In this document: positions 1-6,742 of the stretch, piece by piece
Position numbering within the stretch: position 1 is the stretch's first letter
Layout: each line of letters starts with the position of its first letter
Assembly: GCA_030446525.1 (NCBI GenBank)
Contig: JAUJNC010000114.1
Span: 1 to 16,922, forward strand
Length of the DNA: 16,922 nt
Source: Armatimonadaceae bacterium
Lineage (GTDB): Bacteria; Armatimonadota; Armatimonadia; Armatimonadales; Armatimonadaceae
Direction: 5' to 3'
Notes under the pieces: model-generated
What the model saw: the letters and a program-made list of their open reading frames with translations, nothing else
Databases searched by the model: none
What the model was told of the DNA's origin: nothing
Position numbers and translations under genes: made by a program

Positions 1-1979
1 CCGACGACCGAGGAACTGGTGCTCAACGGCGCCAAAGCCAGGGTCACCAAGCACGCCTCCTGTAGCCCGGTGAGCAGCGCGAGCGTATCTGAAGAGCCGC
101 TCACCCCCTCGGGCTCCTGACAGACCGCCTCACAGGCTTCCAGCGTCCAGCCGCTGGCAAAGACCGACAGGCGTGCGAAAAACCGCTGCTGCCGGGGAGA
201 CAAAAGGAAAAAACTGCTGTCCAGAGCCGCCCGCAGGCTGCGATGCCGCGAAGGCAGGTCACGCTCGCGCGCTTCGGGGATCGACAGCCGGTCTTCCAGC
301 CGCTCCCACATCGCGCGCGGCGGCAGGGTCCGCACCCACGCCGCCGCCAGCTCGATCGCCAGGGGAATGCCTTCCATCTGCCGGCACACACCGGCCACCG
401 CTTCGGCATTGCCCGGCGTCAGCTGGAAATCGGGGCGCACCGCCTGTGCCCGATGCACATACAGCAGCACGCTGGGGAACAGGAGCAGGCGCTCCGGTGA
501 TGTCTCGGCCAAAGGCACGGGCAGGGGATCGAGGGGAAACTCCTGCTCGCCGTTGATGCCCAGCCGGCGGCGCGAGGTACACAGGCAAGTCAGCCCGGGC
601 ACCTCCTCCAGAAGCCGGGTGACAACACCGGCCGCGTCCGGCGCATCGGGACTCCCCGCCACGGCGTTTGGGTCGTCCGCGGCGAGCAGCTGCTCCAGGT
701 TGTCGAGCAGGAGCAGCGTCGGAGCGCCGAGCCCATCCCTCAAAAAGGCGACCACCTGGTCGAGCGGGTCCGCGCCCGGCGCCGGCGGCGGCCTGAGCGC
801 GGCGGCGATGCTGGCCGCCATCCGGTGCGGGTCGGTCTGGTCCGCGAGCGGCACGAACAGATAAGCCGTGCCGGAACGGTCGGCAAGACGCCGGGCCACT
901 TCCACGGCCAGGCGCGTTTTGCCCGTTCCGCCCGGCCCGGTGAGGGTCACCAGGCGCCGCGGCGGGCGGGCGCCGGGCTCCCCGGACGGCGCCAGCAGCG
1001 CGGCCACCTGCGTCACCTCCGCCGCACGCCCGAAGAAGCACGTCAGCTGAAATCGCAAGGGGATCGCGGAGGGCACGGGGCCGGCCGAGGCGGCGCCCGG
1101 CGGGATGTGTGTTGTGCCGGGCTCCTGGGTCGGCTTCTCGGAGGAGGCGCACACCGCGCGGCCCGGCCGGACCTGCCGATCGCTTTTCGGGGGGCGAGGG
1201 GGCTGGGTTGCGGACTTTGTGATCACCGAGTGCGTTGGGAAACCTAACTGTTCGGCGAAGCGGCGCATGCTTTGCGAGGGGGTGGCACCGAACTCTCGGC
1301 CAAACAGCTGCTCCATCTGGTGGTAGGTTTCCCGCGCGGCCAGGGGACGTCCCGCCGCGACCTGCAGCCGCATCAGGCGACGATACGAGTCCTCCGGGTA
1401 GGGATCGGCAAGCAGGGCCTGCCGCGCCGCCTCCAGGGCGCCTTCGATGTCACCCGCCTTCTCCAGCCCCCGCGCCAGTTGGCGTCCTGCCTGCGCATGG
1501 CGCGCCTGCAGCCGGAGCATCTCGCGCTGGGCCCAGTCGTGGTAGCAGCCCGGCAGCAGGTCGCCCTGGTACATCGCCAGCGCCCGGCGCAGCAGGGCAT
1601 TCTGCTCCGCCCCCACCTCGTGCCGCTCCGCCTCGTGGAGCAGATCCTCAAACGCCGCCACATCGGTTCTCACCACGGCAGGGTTCAGGCCCGCCTTATG
1701 TCGATCCGTAATCAGGACGCTGCCCGCTCCGACGCCGGGCGGTTCCAAGTGGCGGCGCAGGGAGCTGAGAGCCACGCTGAGGCTGTTGCGCCCTGCCGCG
1801 GGCTCCTGATCGGGCCAGAACAGCTCGACGAGGACTTCGCGGGGCTGCGACCGCGGCATGCAGAGCGCCAGGCACGCCAGTAGGCCGCCGATCTTCTGGG
1901 TCAGGAAGCGGGTGATAACGGTATCACCACGCGTGACGCGCAGCTCTCCGAAGAGCTGGATATGGTACGGGGTGTCCAT
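1..1979 (-). CDS. SARP/AfsR-type transcriptional regulator with BTAD and NB-ARC ATPase (C-terminus off the window)
   Basis: The reading frame is open from ATG at 1979 to the left edge without a stop (659 codons visible). Residues about 7-80 form an OmpR-like winged helix (FWPDQEPAAGRNSLSVALS, then LRRHLE). Residues about 108-245 are a bacterial transcriptional activation domain (BTAD) of helical TPR-like repeats. A proline-rich linker leads to a STAND/NB-ARC ATPase: Walker A GPGGTGKT at 348-355, Walker B LLLLDNLEQLL with Asp near 426, then CTSRRRLGINGEQEFPLDPL and the downstream GIPLAIELAAA motif. A typical FARLSVFASGWTLEACEAVC segment follows. Family members are cytoplasmic, ATP-gated DNA-binding activators; a C-terminal TPR sensor region is expected beyond the edge. 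The gene diverges from the secreted beta-helix gene at 2106, so control of that gene or of itself is plausible but is inference. The family call is very secure; the inducer is unknown. Confidence 0.9.
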   Translation of the reverse strand, partial: MDTPYHIQLFGELRVTRGDTVITRFLTQKIGGLLACLALCMPRSQPREVLVELFWPDQEPAAGRNSLSVALSSLRRHLEPPGVGAGSVLITDRHKAGLNPAVVRTDVAAFEDLLHEAERHEVGAEQNALLRRALAMYQGDLLPGCYHDWAQREMLRLQARHAQAGRQLARGLEKAGDIEGALEAARQALLADPYPEDSYRRLMRLQVAAGRPLAARETYHQMEQLFGREFGATPSQSMRRFAEQLGFPTHSVITKSATQPPRPPKSDRQVRPGRAVCASSEKPTQEPGTTHIPPGAASAGPVPSAIPLRFQLTCFFGRAAEVTQVAALLAPSGEPGARPPRRLVTLTGPGGTGKTRLAVEVARRLADRSGTAYLFVPLADQTDPHRMAASIAAALRPPPAPGADPLDQVVAFLRDGLGAPTLLLLDNLEQLLAADDPNAVAGSPDAPDAAGVVTRLLEEVPGLTCLCTSRRRLGINGEQEFPLDPLPVPLAETSPERLLLFPSVLLYVHRAQAVRPDFQLTPGNAEAVAGVCRQMEGIPLAIELAAAWVRTLPPRAMWERLEDRLSIPEARERDLPSRHRSLRAALDSSFFLLSPRQQRFFARLSVFASGWTLEACEAVCQEPEGVSGSSDTLALLTGLQEACLVTLALAPLSTSSSVV

Positions 1980-2105
1980 GGTCCATTGTTCATTTTCGGC
2001 GGGGCGCCGGGAAAACCTTCGGGCGGCGCGGATTTAAGGATGATTTCAGGCTCGGGTCGTATGCTGAAGCGAGCAGCAACACTGGTTAGGAAAGGAAGCA
2101 GAAAC
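1980..2105. promoter_or_regulatory. Divergent intergenic region between regulator and beta-helix gene
   Basis: This 126-bp gap lies between the regulator start on the minus strand and the chosen beta-helix start on the plus strand, so it must hold both promoters. The plus-strand ribosome-binding site is the purine-rich aaaggaagcag just before the ATG at 2106. I could not pick out a convincing -35/-10 pair or the direct repeats often used by SARP regulators. Confidence 0.45.
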
Positions 2106-4223
2106 ATGATCTTCGGATGCATCGCCGCACGTCGCCCGCTCAAGGCGATCGCCTGTGTGGCCGCGACTTTCGTGTCGCTCGGCAGCGCCGCCGTCGCACA
2201 GGCGCCGTGGCGCAGCGCGCTTTATCCGGCGGATTGGGCGCCGGGCTACAAGGACGGCCAGGGCCGTTTTCTTCATGATTTCGGCTATGCCGGGTACCGG
2301 CGCGGCGAGGCCCCGATCCCCGCCGGACCGCCCAACGGCGCGGCGCTCGTGGTCAACGTGGTGAAGCAGTTCGGCGCCGATAACACCGGCGCGACCGACA
2401 CCACCGTCGCCCTCCAGCGGGCGCTCGATGCCGTCGGGACCGCAGGCGGCGGCGTCGTGCATTTGCCCGCCGGTGTGTACCAAATCCAGCCGCAGGGGCC
2501 GAACAATTACGCGCTCTGGATCAAGCACGACAACGTCGTCCTGCGCGGCGCGGGCGCCGGTAAAACGTTCCTGTACAACGCGGCGACCTTTATGCGGGAT
2601 AAAAGCGTCCTGCTCATCGCCCCCGCGGGAGGCGGGTCATGGCTCACCCCTCTGGCGAACACCACGGCCGCCATCACGCAGGATCTTCCGGAGCCCACGC
2701 GCCAGATCCCGGTCGCCGACGTTGCCGGCTTCACGACCGGCGACTGGGTCGTGGTCCGCGCAAGCGCCACCGACGCGTTCATCGCCGAGCACGGCATGAC
2801 CGGCTGGTGGACGCCGGCCGGTTCGGCCGGCCCGGCCGGTCCGGATGGCCCGACATTCTACCGCCAGATCACGGCGGTCGATGCCGGCACGAACACGCTG
2901 ACGATCGACATCCCGACGCGATACTACCTCAAGATGCGGGACGGCGCCCGCGTTTACAAGGTGGCCCCGCACATCGCGGGCGTGGGCGTCGAGGACTTCT
3001 CGATCGGCAACCGGCAAAACCCCAAAACCACCTTCGGCGATCTCGAATTCGGCACCGCGGGCACGGGGGCCTACGACGTCCACAACTCCGTGCTGGTTCG
3101 TGTCCAGCACGCACTCGACGGCTGGGTACAGCGCATCGCCTCGTACCGGCCGGCCGCCAACGCGGGTGACTTCCACCTGCTCTCGAACGGCCTTCGCGTC
3201 ACGCGCTCGCGCTCGATCACGGTCCGGGGTTGCGACATCCGCAAGCCGCAGTACGAGGGCGAGGGCGGCAACGGCTACGCCTTCACGATCCAGTCCGGGG
3301 ACTGCCTGTACCAGGACTTGTCCACCGAGAGCGCGCGCCACAGTTATGTGTTCCAGTACATGGCGACCAGCGGCAACGTCCTTCACCGCTGCGCGTCCGC
3401 CCATCCCCGGTTGGCGACCGATTTCCACATGCACCTGAGCATGGCCAACCTCCTCGACAACATGACGCTCACCGGCGACTTCATCGATGCCAAAGTCCGC
3501 CCGTACGGCGGGCCGACCTGGCACGGCGTCACCACGACGCAGTCGGTGATCTGGAACACGCGGGGCACATCCTACCCCGTCGGGCGCAACACCATCATCG
3601 ACTCGCGGCAGTTCGGCTGGGGCTACGTGATCGGGACGCAGGGCCCGGCGTACGGCGTACAAACGACGCCGACCCTGATGACGTTCCCGTCATCGGCTCC
3701 GACCACGCGTTCGGAGACCGCGCCCGAGGACTGGGTGGAGGGCGCGGGCCTGGGGACGCTGCTCGAGCCCGCTTCCCTGTACGAGGACCAGCGGGCCAGG
3801 CGAGATCAAACCTACGTGGCCGGTGAGGATGCTGTCGCCTGTCGTGGCGGGGCAGCTTTCAAGATCACTTTCCCGGGCTTCACGGAAACGGCCGCGAACG
3901 CCGCGACGCTGTTTTTCTACGTCACCCACGCGAATCGGACCGCCCCCGCCGGCGTCAAGATCTATGGCTATGCGGGCCAGGATGGGGACAGGCGCAACGC
4001 CGTCAACGGAAAAGCGCGACCCGGCGGGGCGATCTGCCTGGGCGAGGTAACGCTGCCCCGGCCAGGCTGGTACGCCCTGGATGTGACAGGCTACGTCAAC
4101 ACGCAGATGAGCGACAAAACGGCCACGTTCGAATTGGCGGGCGAGGCAAACGCGGACATTGGGATCACCCTCTACAGCCGCGAAAATGAGGCGAATAAGC
4201 CCTATCTGCAGCTGACTCGTTGA
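2106..4223 (+). CDS. Secreted right-handed beta-helix protein (pectate-lyase-3-like) with C-terminal DNRLRE/CBM-like module
   Basis: The frame is open from 1962, but ATG 2106 is preferred: it follows a ribosome-binding site (aggaag) and gives a clear signal peptide at residues 1-33, with basic n-region, hydrophobic core and AQA cleavage site. The product is 705 residues. Residues about 83-127 carry the classic start of a pectate-lyase-3/GH28-like beta-helix: VVKQFGADNTGATDTTVALQ, then GGGVVHLPAGVYQI. Later turns contain recurrent asparagine and glycine-rich rungs. From about residue 575 to the end is a separate beta-sandwich that looks like a DNRLRE/CBM96-type module (ending DIGITLYSRENEANKPYLQL). 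Family members bind or cleave polysaccharides outside the cell; no catalytic residues can be assigned by eye, so substrate and activity are unknown. The gene stands alone after the divergent regulator and is followed by a perfect hairpin. Confidence 0.82.
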   Translation: MIFGCIAARRPLKAIACVAATFVSLGSAAVAQAPWRSALYPADWAPGYKDGQGRFLHDFGYAGYRRGEAPIPAGPPNGAALVVNVVKQFGADNTGATDTTVALQRALDAVGTAGGGVVHLPAGVYQIQPQGPNNYALWIKHDNVVLRGAGAGKTFLYNAATFMRDKSVLLIAPAGGGSWLTPLANTTAAITQDLPEPTRQIPVADVAGFTTGDWVVVRASATDAFIAEHGMTGWWTPAGSAGPAGPDGPTFYRQITAVDAGTNTLTIDIPTRYYLKMRDGARVYKVAPHIAGVGVEDFSIGNRQNPKTTFGDLEFGTAGTGAYDVHNSVLVRVQHALDGWVQRIASYRPAANAGDFHLLSNGLRVTRSRSITVRGCDIRKPQYEGEGGNGYAFTIQSGDCLYQDLSTESARHSYVFQYMATSGNVLHRCASAHPRLATDFHMHLSMANLLDNMTLTGDFIDAKVRPYGGPTWHGVTTTQSVIWNTRGTSYPVGRNTIIDSRQFGWGYVIGTQGPAYGVQTTPTLMTFPSSAPTTRSETAPEDWVEGAGLGTLLEPASLYEDQRARRDQTYVAGEDAVACRGGAAFKITFPGFTETAANAATLFFYVTHANRTAPAGVKIYGYAGQDGDRRNAVNGKARPGGAICLGEVTLPRPGWYALDVTGYVNTQMSDKTATFELAGEANADIGITLYSRENEANKPYLQLTR

Positions 4224-4294
4224 GATAGCAACGGAGACATCAGGGTGCCGCTGCTCTCAGGTTCATCGGTCTTTTCCGTCGCTCCCGTTATGTG

Positions 4295-4329
4295 GGAACG
4301 CCCGGGGTCATTGCGACCCCGGGCGTTCC
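4295..4329 (+). terminator. Perfect 15-bp stem-loop downstream of the beta-helix gene
   Basis: The arms ggaacgcccggggtc (4295-4309) and gaccccgggcgttcc (4315-4329) are exact reverse complements around a 5-nt loop. The hairpin starts 71 bp after the beta-helix stop. There is no T-tract on either side, so it would be a non-canonical or Rho-assisted terminator, or an mRNA-stabilising element. Confidence 0.5.
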
Positions 4330-4359
4330 TGCAGCGCGGTTTATGGCTGCGAGCCGGCG

Positions 4360-4464
4360 CCTGAGGATCCTGCCCCCGAGGATCCTGCCCCCGAGGGTCC
4401 TGCCCCTTGAGCTCCCGTGCCCTGGGCTCCTGTTCCCGGAGAGCCTGCCCCCTGGGACCGGGCG
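4360..4464. repeat. Degenerate 15-bp tandem repeat (minisatellite), about seven units
   Basis: Units of 15 bp start at 4360, 4375, 4390, 4405, 4420, 4435 and 4450. The first three (consensus cccgaggatcctgcc) differ by only one or two bases; later units drift. Read on the minus strand they encode a GAGSS-like pentapeptide repeat, but the enclosing frame upstream does not look coding. The tract lies in the 366-bp gene-free stretch 4224-4589, which otherwise holds only the hairpin at 4295 and nothing else I recognise. Confidence 0.65.
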
Positions 4465-4589
4465 CCCTGTGTCATGCCGCTGCTCGGGCGTTGTATCCAT
4501 TCCACCCGGTATTTACTGGGCCGCCGGATCTTTTCCCCCGGCAGGGAACAGCGAGCCGTGTGCCGAACTTGCTGGACACAACCCGACCC

Positions 4590-5918
4590 ATGCTCTTCTT
4601 CGTCGCCTTCGTTATCATCGCCGCCGCGGTGTACCTTCTGGTGCGCCGCGTGGAGGTCCGCCTGGTGCTGTTCGGGGCGGGCCTGCTGCTGGCGACAATC
4701 GCTGCAAAGCCCCTGGCGGTCTTCGACACCTTCACCGGGGCGATGGTGGCCGCGATGGTGGCGCCGATCTGCGCGGCCATGGGTTTCGCGGCGGTGCTGG
4801 GGGCGACCGGCTGCGACCGGCACCTGGTCCGCCTGCTGCTCGCGCCGCTCCGGCGGGCGCGCTGGCTGGTGCTTCCGGGCGGGATGCTCGCCGCCTACCT
4901 GGTGAACATGGCCGTCCCCAGCCAGACGAGCACCGCCGCCGCCCTCGGCCCGGTCCTCGTGCCGCTGCTCTTCGCGGCGGGCGCCGGGCCGGAGGTCGCG
5001 GGCGCCGCGCTCATCCTGGGCGCCTCCTTCGGCGGCGACCTGCTCCACCCCGCCGCGCAGGACGTGCTGGCCGTGGCCGGTGTCACCGGCCTTCCCGCCG
5101 CGGCGCTCAGCGCCCGCGTCGTCCCCGCGAGCATGGCCGGCGCGCTTGTCGCCTTTCTGGTCTTCTCCCTGCTGAACCGGCGGGCAGGGCGCCAAGGGGA
5201 CCAGGGCGCTACAGGGGAGGGGGTTGTCACCGCCGCCCAGACGGAGGCGCCGCCGCGCCTGAGCGTGGTCAAGGCGCTGATCCCGCTGGTGCCGGTGGCC
5301 CTACTGCTGCTCGCCTCCTCGGGCTGGGCGCCGCTCGGGTGGCTGCTGCGCGTGCCGGAGGGCGAGGACTGGGAGCGGCTCAAAGGGGCGCTGCCCGTCG
5401 TCCGCGCCATGCTGCTCGGGACGCTGCTGGCCGCCGCCGTCGGCTGGCGCGAGGTCCAGCACGTGACGCGCAGCCTGTTCGAGGGGATGGGGGCGGCCTA
5501 CGGCGGCATCATTTCGCTGACCATCACCGCCCAGTGCTTCGGCGCGGGGCTGGCCGCCGTCGGCCTCAGCAAGGCGCTGGTCGGCCTGCTGGGCGGCAGC
5601 GGCCTCTTCGCCCGCGTGCTCGCCGTCGCCTTCCCCTGGGCGCTGGCCACCCTTTCCGGCTCCGGCTCCGGACCCATCCTCACCTTCGCCGAGACGTTCC
5701 TCGCCCACCTGGACACGCCGCGCTACGATCCCGTCACGCTCGGCACCGTCGCCTGCCTCGCCGGGGCCTTCGGCCGCACCATGTCGCCGGTCGCCGCCGT
5801 CGTCGTCTACAGCGCCGGCCTGGTCGGCGTCTCGCCCATCGCCCTGGTGCGCCGGCTCGTGCCCGCCCTTCTAGCCGGCGCCGCGGCGGCACTCGCCGTG
5901 GCGATCCTACGCCGCTAG
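4590..5918 (+). CDS. DcuC-family (C4-dicarboxylate-like) membrane carrier
   Basis: A 442-residue, very hydrophobic protein with about ten to twelve membrane segments, close in length to Escherichia coli DcuC (about 460). Family landmarks are visible: SQTSTAAALGPVLVPLLF followed by ALILGASFGGDLLHP in the first half, SGSGSGPI in the second half, and near the C-terminus GRTMSPVAAVVVYSAGLVGV followed by SPIALVRRLVP, which aligns by eye with the matching end of DcuC. Members exchange or export dicarboxylates such as succinate and fumarate across the inner membrane; the substrate here is not proven. ATG 4590 is chosen because the first membrane helix begins at once, as in DcuC. GTG 4560 is an alternative with a better ribosome-binding site (agggaa at 4545). 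The frame continues upstream to 4407 through the repeat tract, which is unlikely to be translated. Confidence 0.75.
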   Translation: MLFFVAFVIIAAAVYLLVRRVEVRLVLFGAGLLLATIAAKPLAVFDTFTGAMVAAMVAPICAAMGFAAVLGATGCDRHLVRLLLAPLRRARWLVLPGGMLAAYLVNMAVPSQTSTAAALGPVLVPLLFAAGAGPEVAGAALILGASFGGDLLHPAAQDVLAVAGVTGLPAAALSARVVPASMAGALVAFLVFSLLNRRAGRQGDQGATGEGVVTAAQTEAPPRLSVVKALIPLVPVALLLLASSGWAPLGWLLRVPEGEDWERLKGALPVVRAMLLGTLLAAAVGWREVQHVTRSLFEGMGAAYGGIISLTITAQCFGAGLAAVGLSKALVGLLGGSGLFARVLAVAFPWALATLSGSGSGPILTFAETFLAHLDTPRYDPVTLGTVACLAGAFGRTMSPVAAVVVYSAGLVGVSPIALVRRLVPALLAGAAAALAVAILRR

Positions 5919-5922
5919 GAAA

Positions 5923-5944
5923 TGGTATAATCCGGCCAGGAGGT
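5923..5944 (+). promoter_or_regulatory. Extended -10 promoter and ribosome-binding site of the toxin-antitoxin pair
   Basis: TGG followed by a perfect TATAAT (5926-5931) forms an extended -10 element 5 to 13 bp after the dcuC-like stop codon. A strong aggaggt ribosome-binding site lies at 5938-5944, 7 bp before ATG 5952. No good -35 box is seen, as is usual for extended -10 promoters. Transcription would start near 5938, giving a very short leader. Confidence 0.6.
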
Positions 5945-5951
5945 AAGCACG

Positions 5952-6320
5952 ATGTCCGCTATGACGAAGACACTGTTTGTCGGCCCCACGCATATCGCGC
6001 TGGATGAGCGCGGCGTCGCCTGGATCGACGGCACAGGACACAAGGTGGTGCAGGTCGCGCGCGATCTGCGCGGCGGAATGACGCCCGAGGAGATACATGA
6101 ACAGTTCCCCGACTTATCGCTGGCCCAGATCCATGCCGCGCTGTGCTACTATTACGATCATCAGGCGACCCTTGACGCCGCCATGGAGGAAGCGGATCGA
6201 TCGGCCGAACGGATGCGGGCGCAGGCGGAGAACGGGGTGAGCAGACGCGAGTTGGAGGAGCGCTGGGATCGTTTACATGCGGAAGGGAAGCTTCCGCCCA
6301 GAAGCCGATCTGATTCGTGA
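5952..6320 (+). CDS. DUF433-family antitoxin
   Basis: A 122-residue protein matching the DUF433 pattern: an N-terminal ALDERGVAWIDGTGHKVVQV strand region, then RGGMTPEEIHEQFPDLSLAQ and the hallmark AALCYYYDHQATLD (about 62-75). DUF433 proteins are small DNA-binding antitoxins, often of the VapB45 type, paired with PIN-like toxins. The C-terminal tail (about 76-122) is highly charged and helical and would wrap the toxin. The strong ribosome-binding site at 5938 fixes the start. The stop overlaps the start of the downstream DUF5615 gene by 4 bp, so the two are translationally coupled. Autorepression at the promoter just upstream is expected from the family but is not shown. Confidence 0.85.
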   Translation: MSAMTKTLFVGPTHIALDERGVAWIDGTGHKVVQVARDLRGGMTPEEIHEQFPDLSLAQIHAALCYYYDHQATLDAAMEEADRSAERMRAQAENGVSRRELEERWDRLHAEGKLPPRSRSDS

Positions 6321-6670
6321 GCGTTGCTCTCTATATGGATGTTCACGTTCCTGGCGCTATCACCCGAGCCCTACGTCACCGCGGCGTGGATGTATTGACC
6401 GCCCAGGAGGATAGCACGAACGAACTGCCCGACGCGCAGCTCCTGGACCGGGCAACGGAGCTAGGACGCGTGCTGGTCAGCCAGGATCAAGATTTTCTTA
6501 CCGAGGCATCCGATCGACAGCACATGAGCAAACATTTCACAGGGGTGATTTACGCGCCCCAAAACCCGGGCGCTCTTGGCCAATACATCCAGGACTTGGA
6601 ACTGATAGCCTTGGCGGATGTACCGGAGCGCTATGCGGACCGCGTGGAGTACCTGCCGCTGCAAGCTTAG
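6317..6670 (+). CDS. DUF5615 (PIN-like) toxin
   Basis: A 117-residue protein starting at GTG 6317, inside the GTGA overlap with the antitoxin stop. It shows the DUF5615 layout: an N-terminal strand with acidic residue (LYMDVHVP, D8), helix [33 protein letters not shown] with D39, and the SQDQDF acidic cluster (D57, D59). These acids match the metal-binding set of the PIN-like ribonuclease fold. With the DUF433 partner it makes a complete type II toxin-antitoxin module. The acidic motif reads MDVHVP where many relatives have DEN. No frame damage is visible. The RNA target is unknown. Confidence 0.85.
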   Translation: MSVALYMDVHVPGAITRALRHRGVDVLTAQEDSTNELPDAQLLDRATELGRVLVSQDQDFLTEASDRQHMSKHFTGVIYAPQNPGALGQYIQDLELIALADVPERYADRVEYLPLQA

Positions 6671-6703
6671 GTGACCTCGACTATGCCGGGGAACAGGAGG
6701 GCG

Positions 6704-6721
6704 GCGTGCTTTGCAGCACGC
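6704..6721. terminator. Short hairpin between convergent toxin and BsuPI genes
   Basis: gcgtgct and agcacgc form a 7-bp perfect stem with a ttgc loop in the 72-bp gap between two convergent genes. A T-rich stretch (ttcgttttct) lies a little downstream on the plus strand, not directly adjacent. It may end the toxin transcript or act in both directions. Confidence 0.4.
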
Positions 6722-6742
6722 TCACCCTGCTTGCTTCGTTTT

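Noticed and set aside
259..1152. Minus-strand 297-residue open frame
   Set aside because: It is the wrong frame of the regulator; the NB-ARC motifs are read cleanly in the frame open from 1979 to the edge.
2637..3662. Minus-strand 341-residue open frame opposite the beta-helix gene
   Set aside because: Arg/Ala/Val-rich antisense shadow with no family motif, whereas the plus strand has a signal peptide and beta-helix motif.
4341..5195. Minus-strand open frame ending in GAGSS-like, collagen-like repeats
   Set aside because: Most of it is antisense to the carrier membrane helices; the repeat peptide is a by-product of the 15-bp minisatellite.
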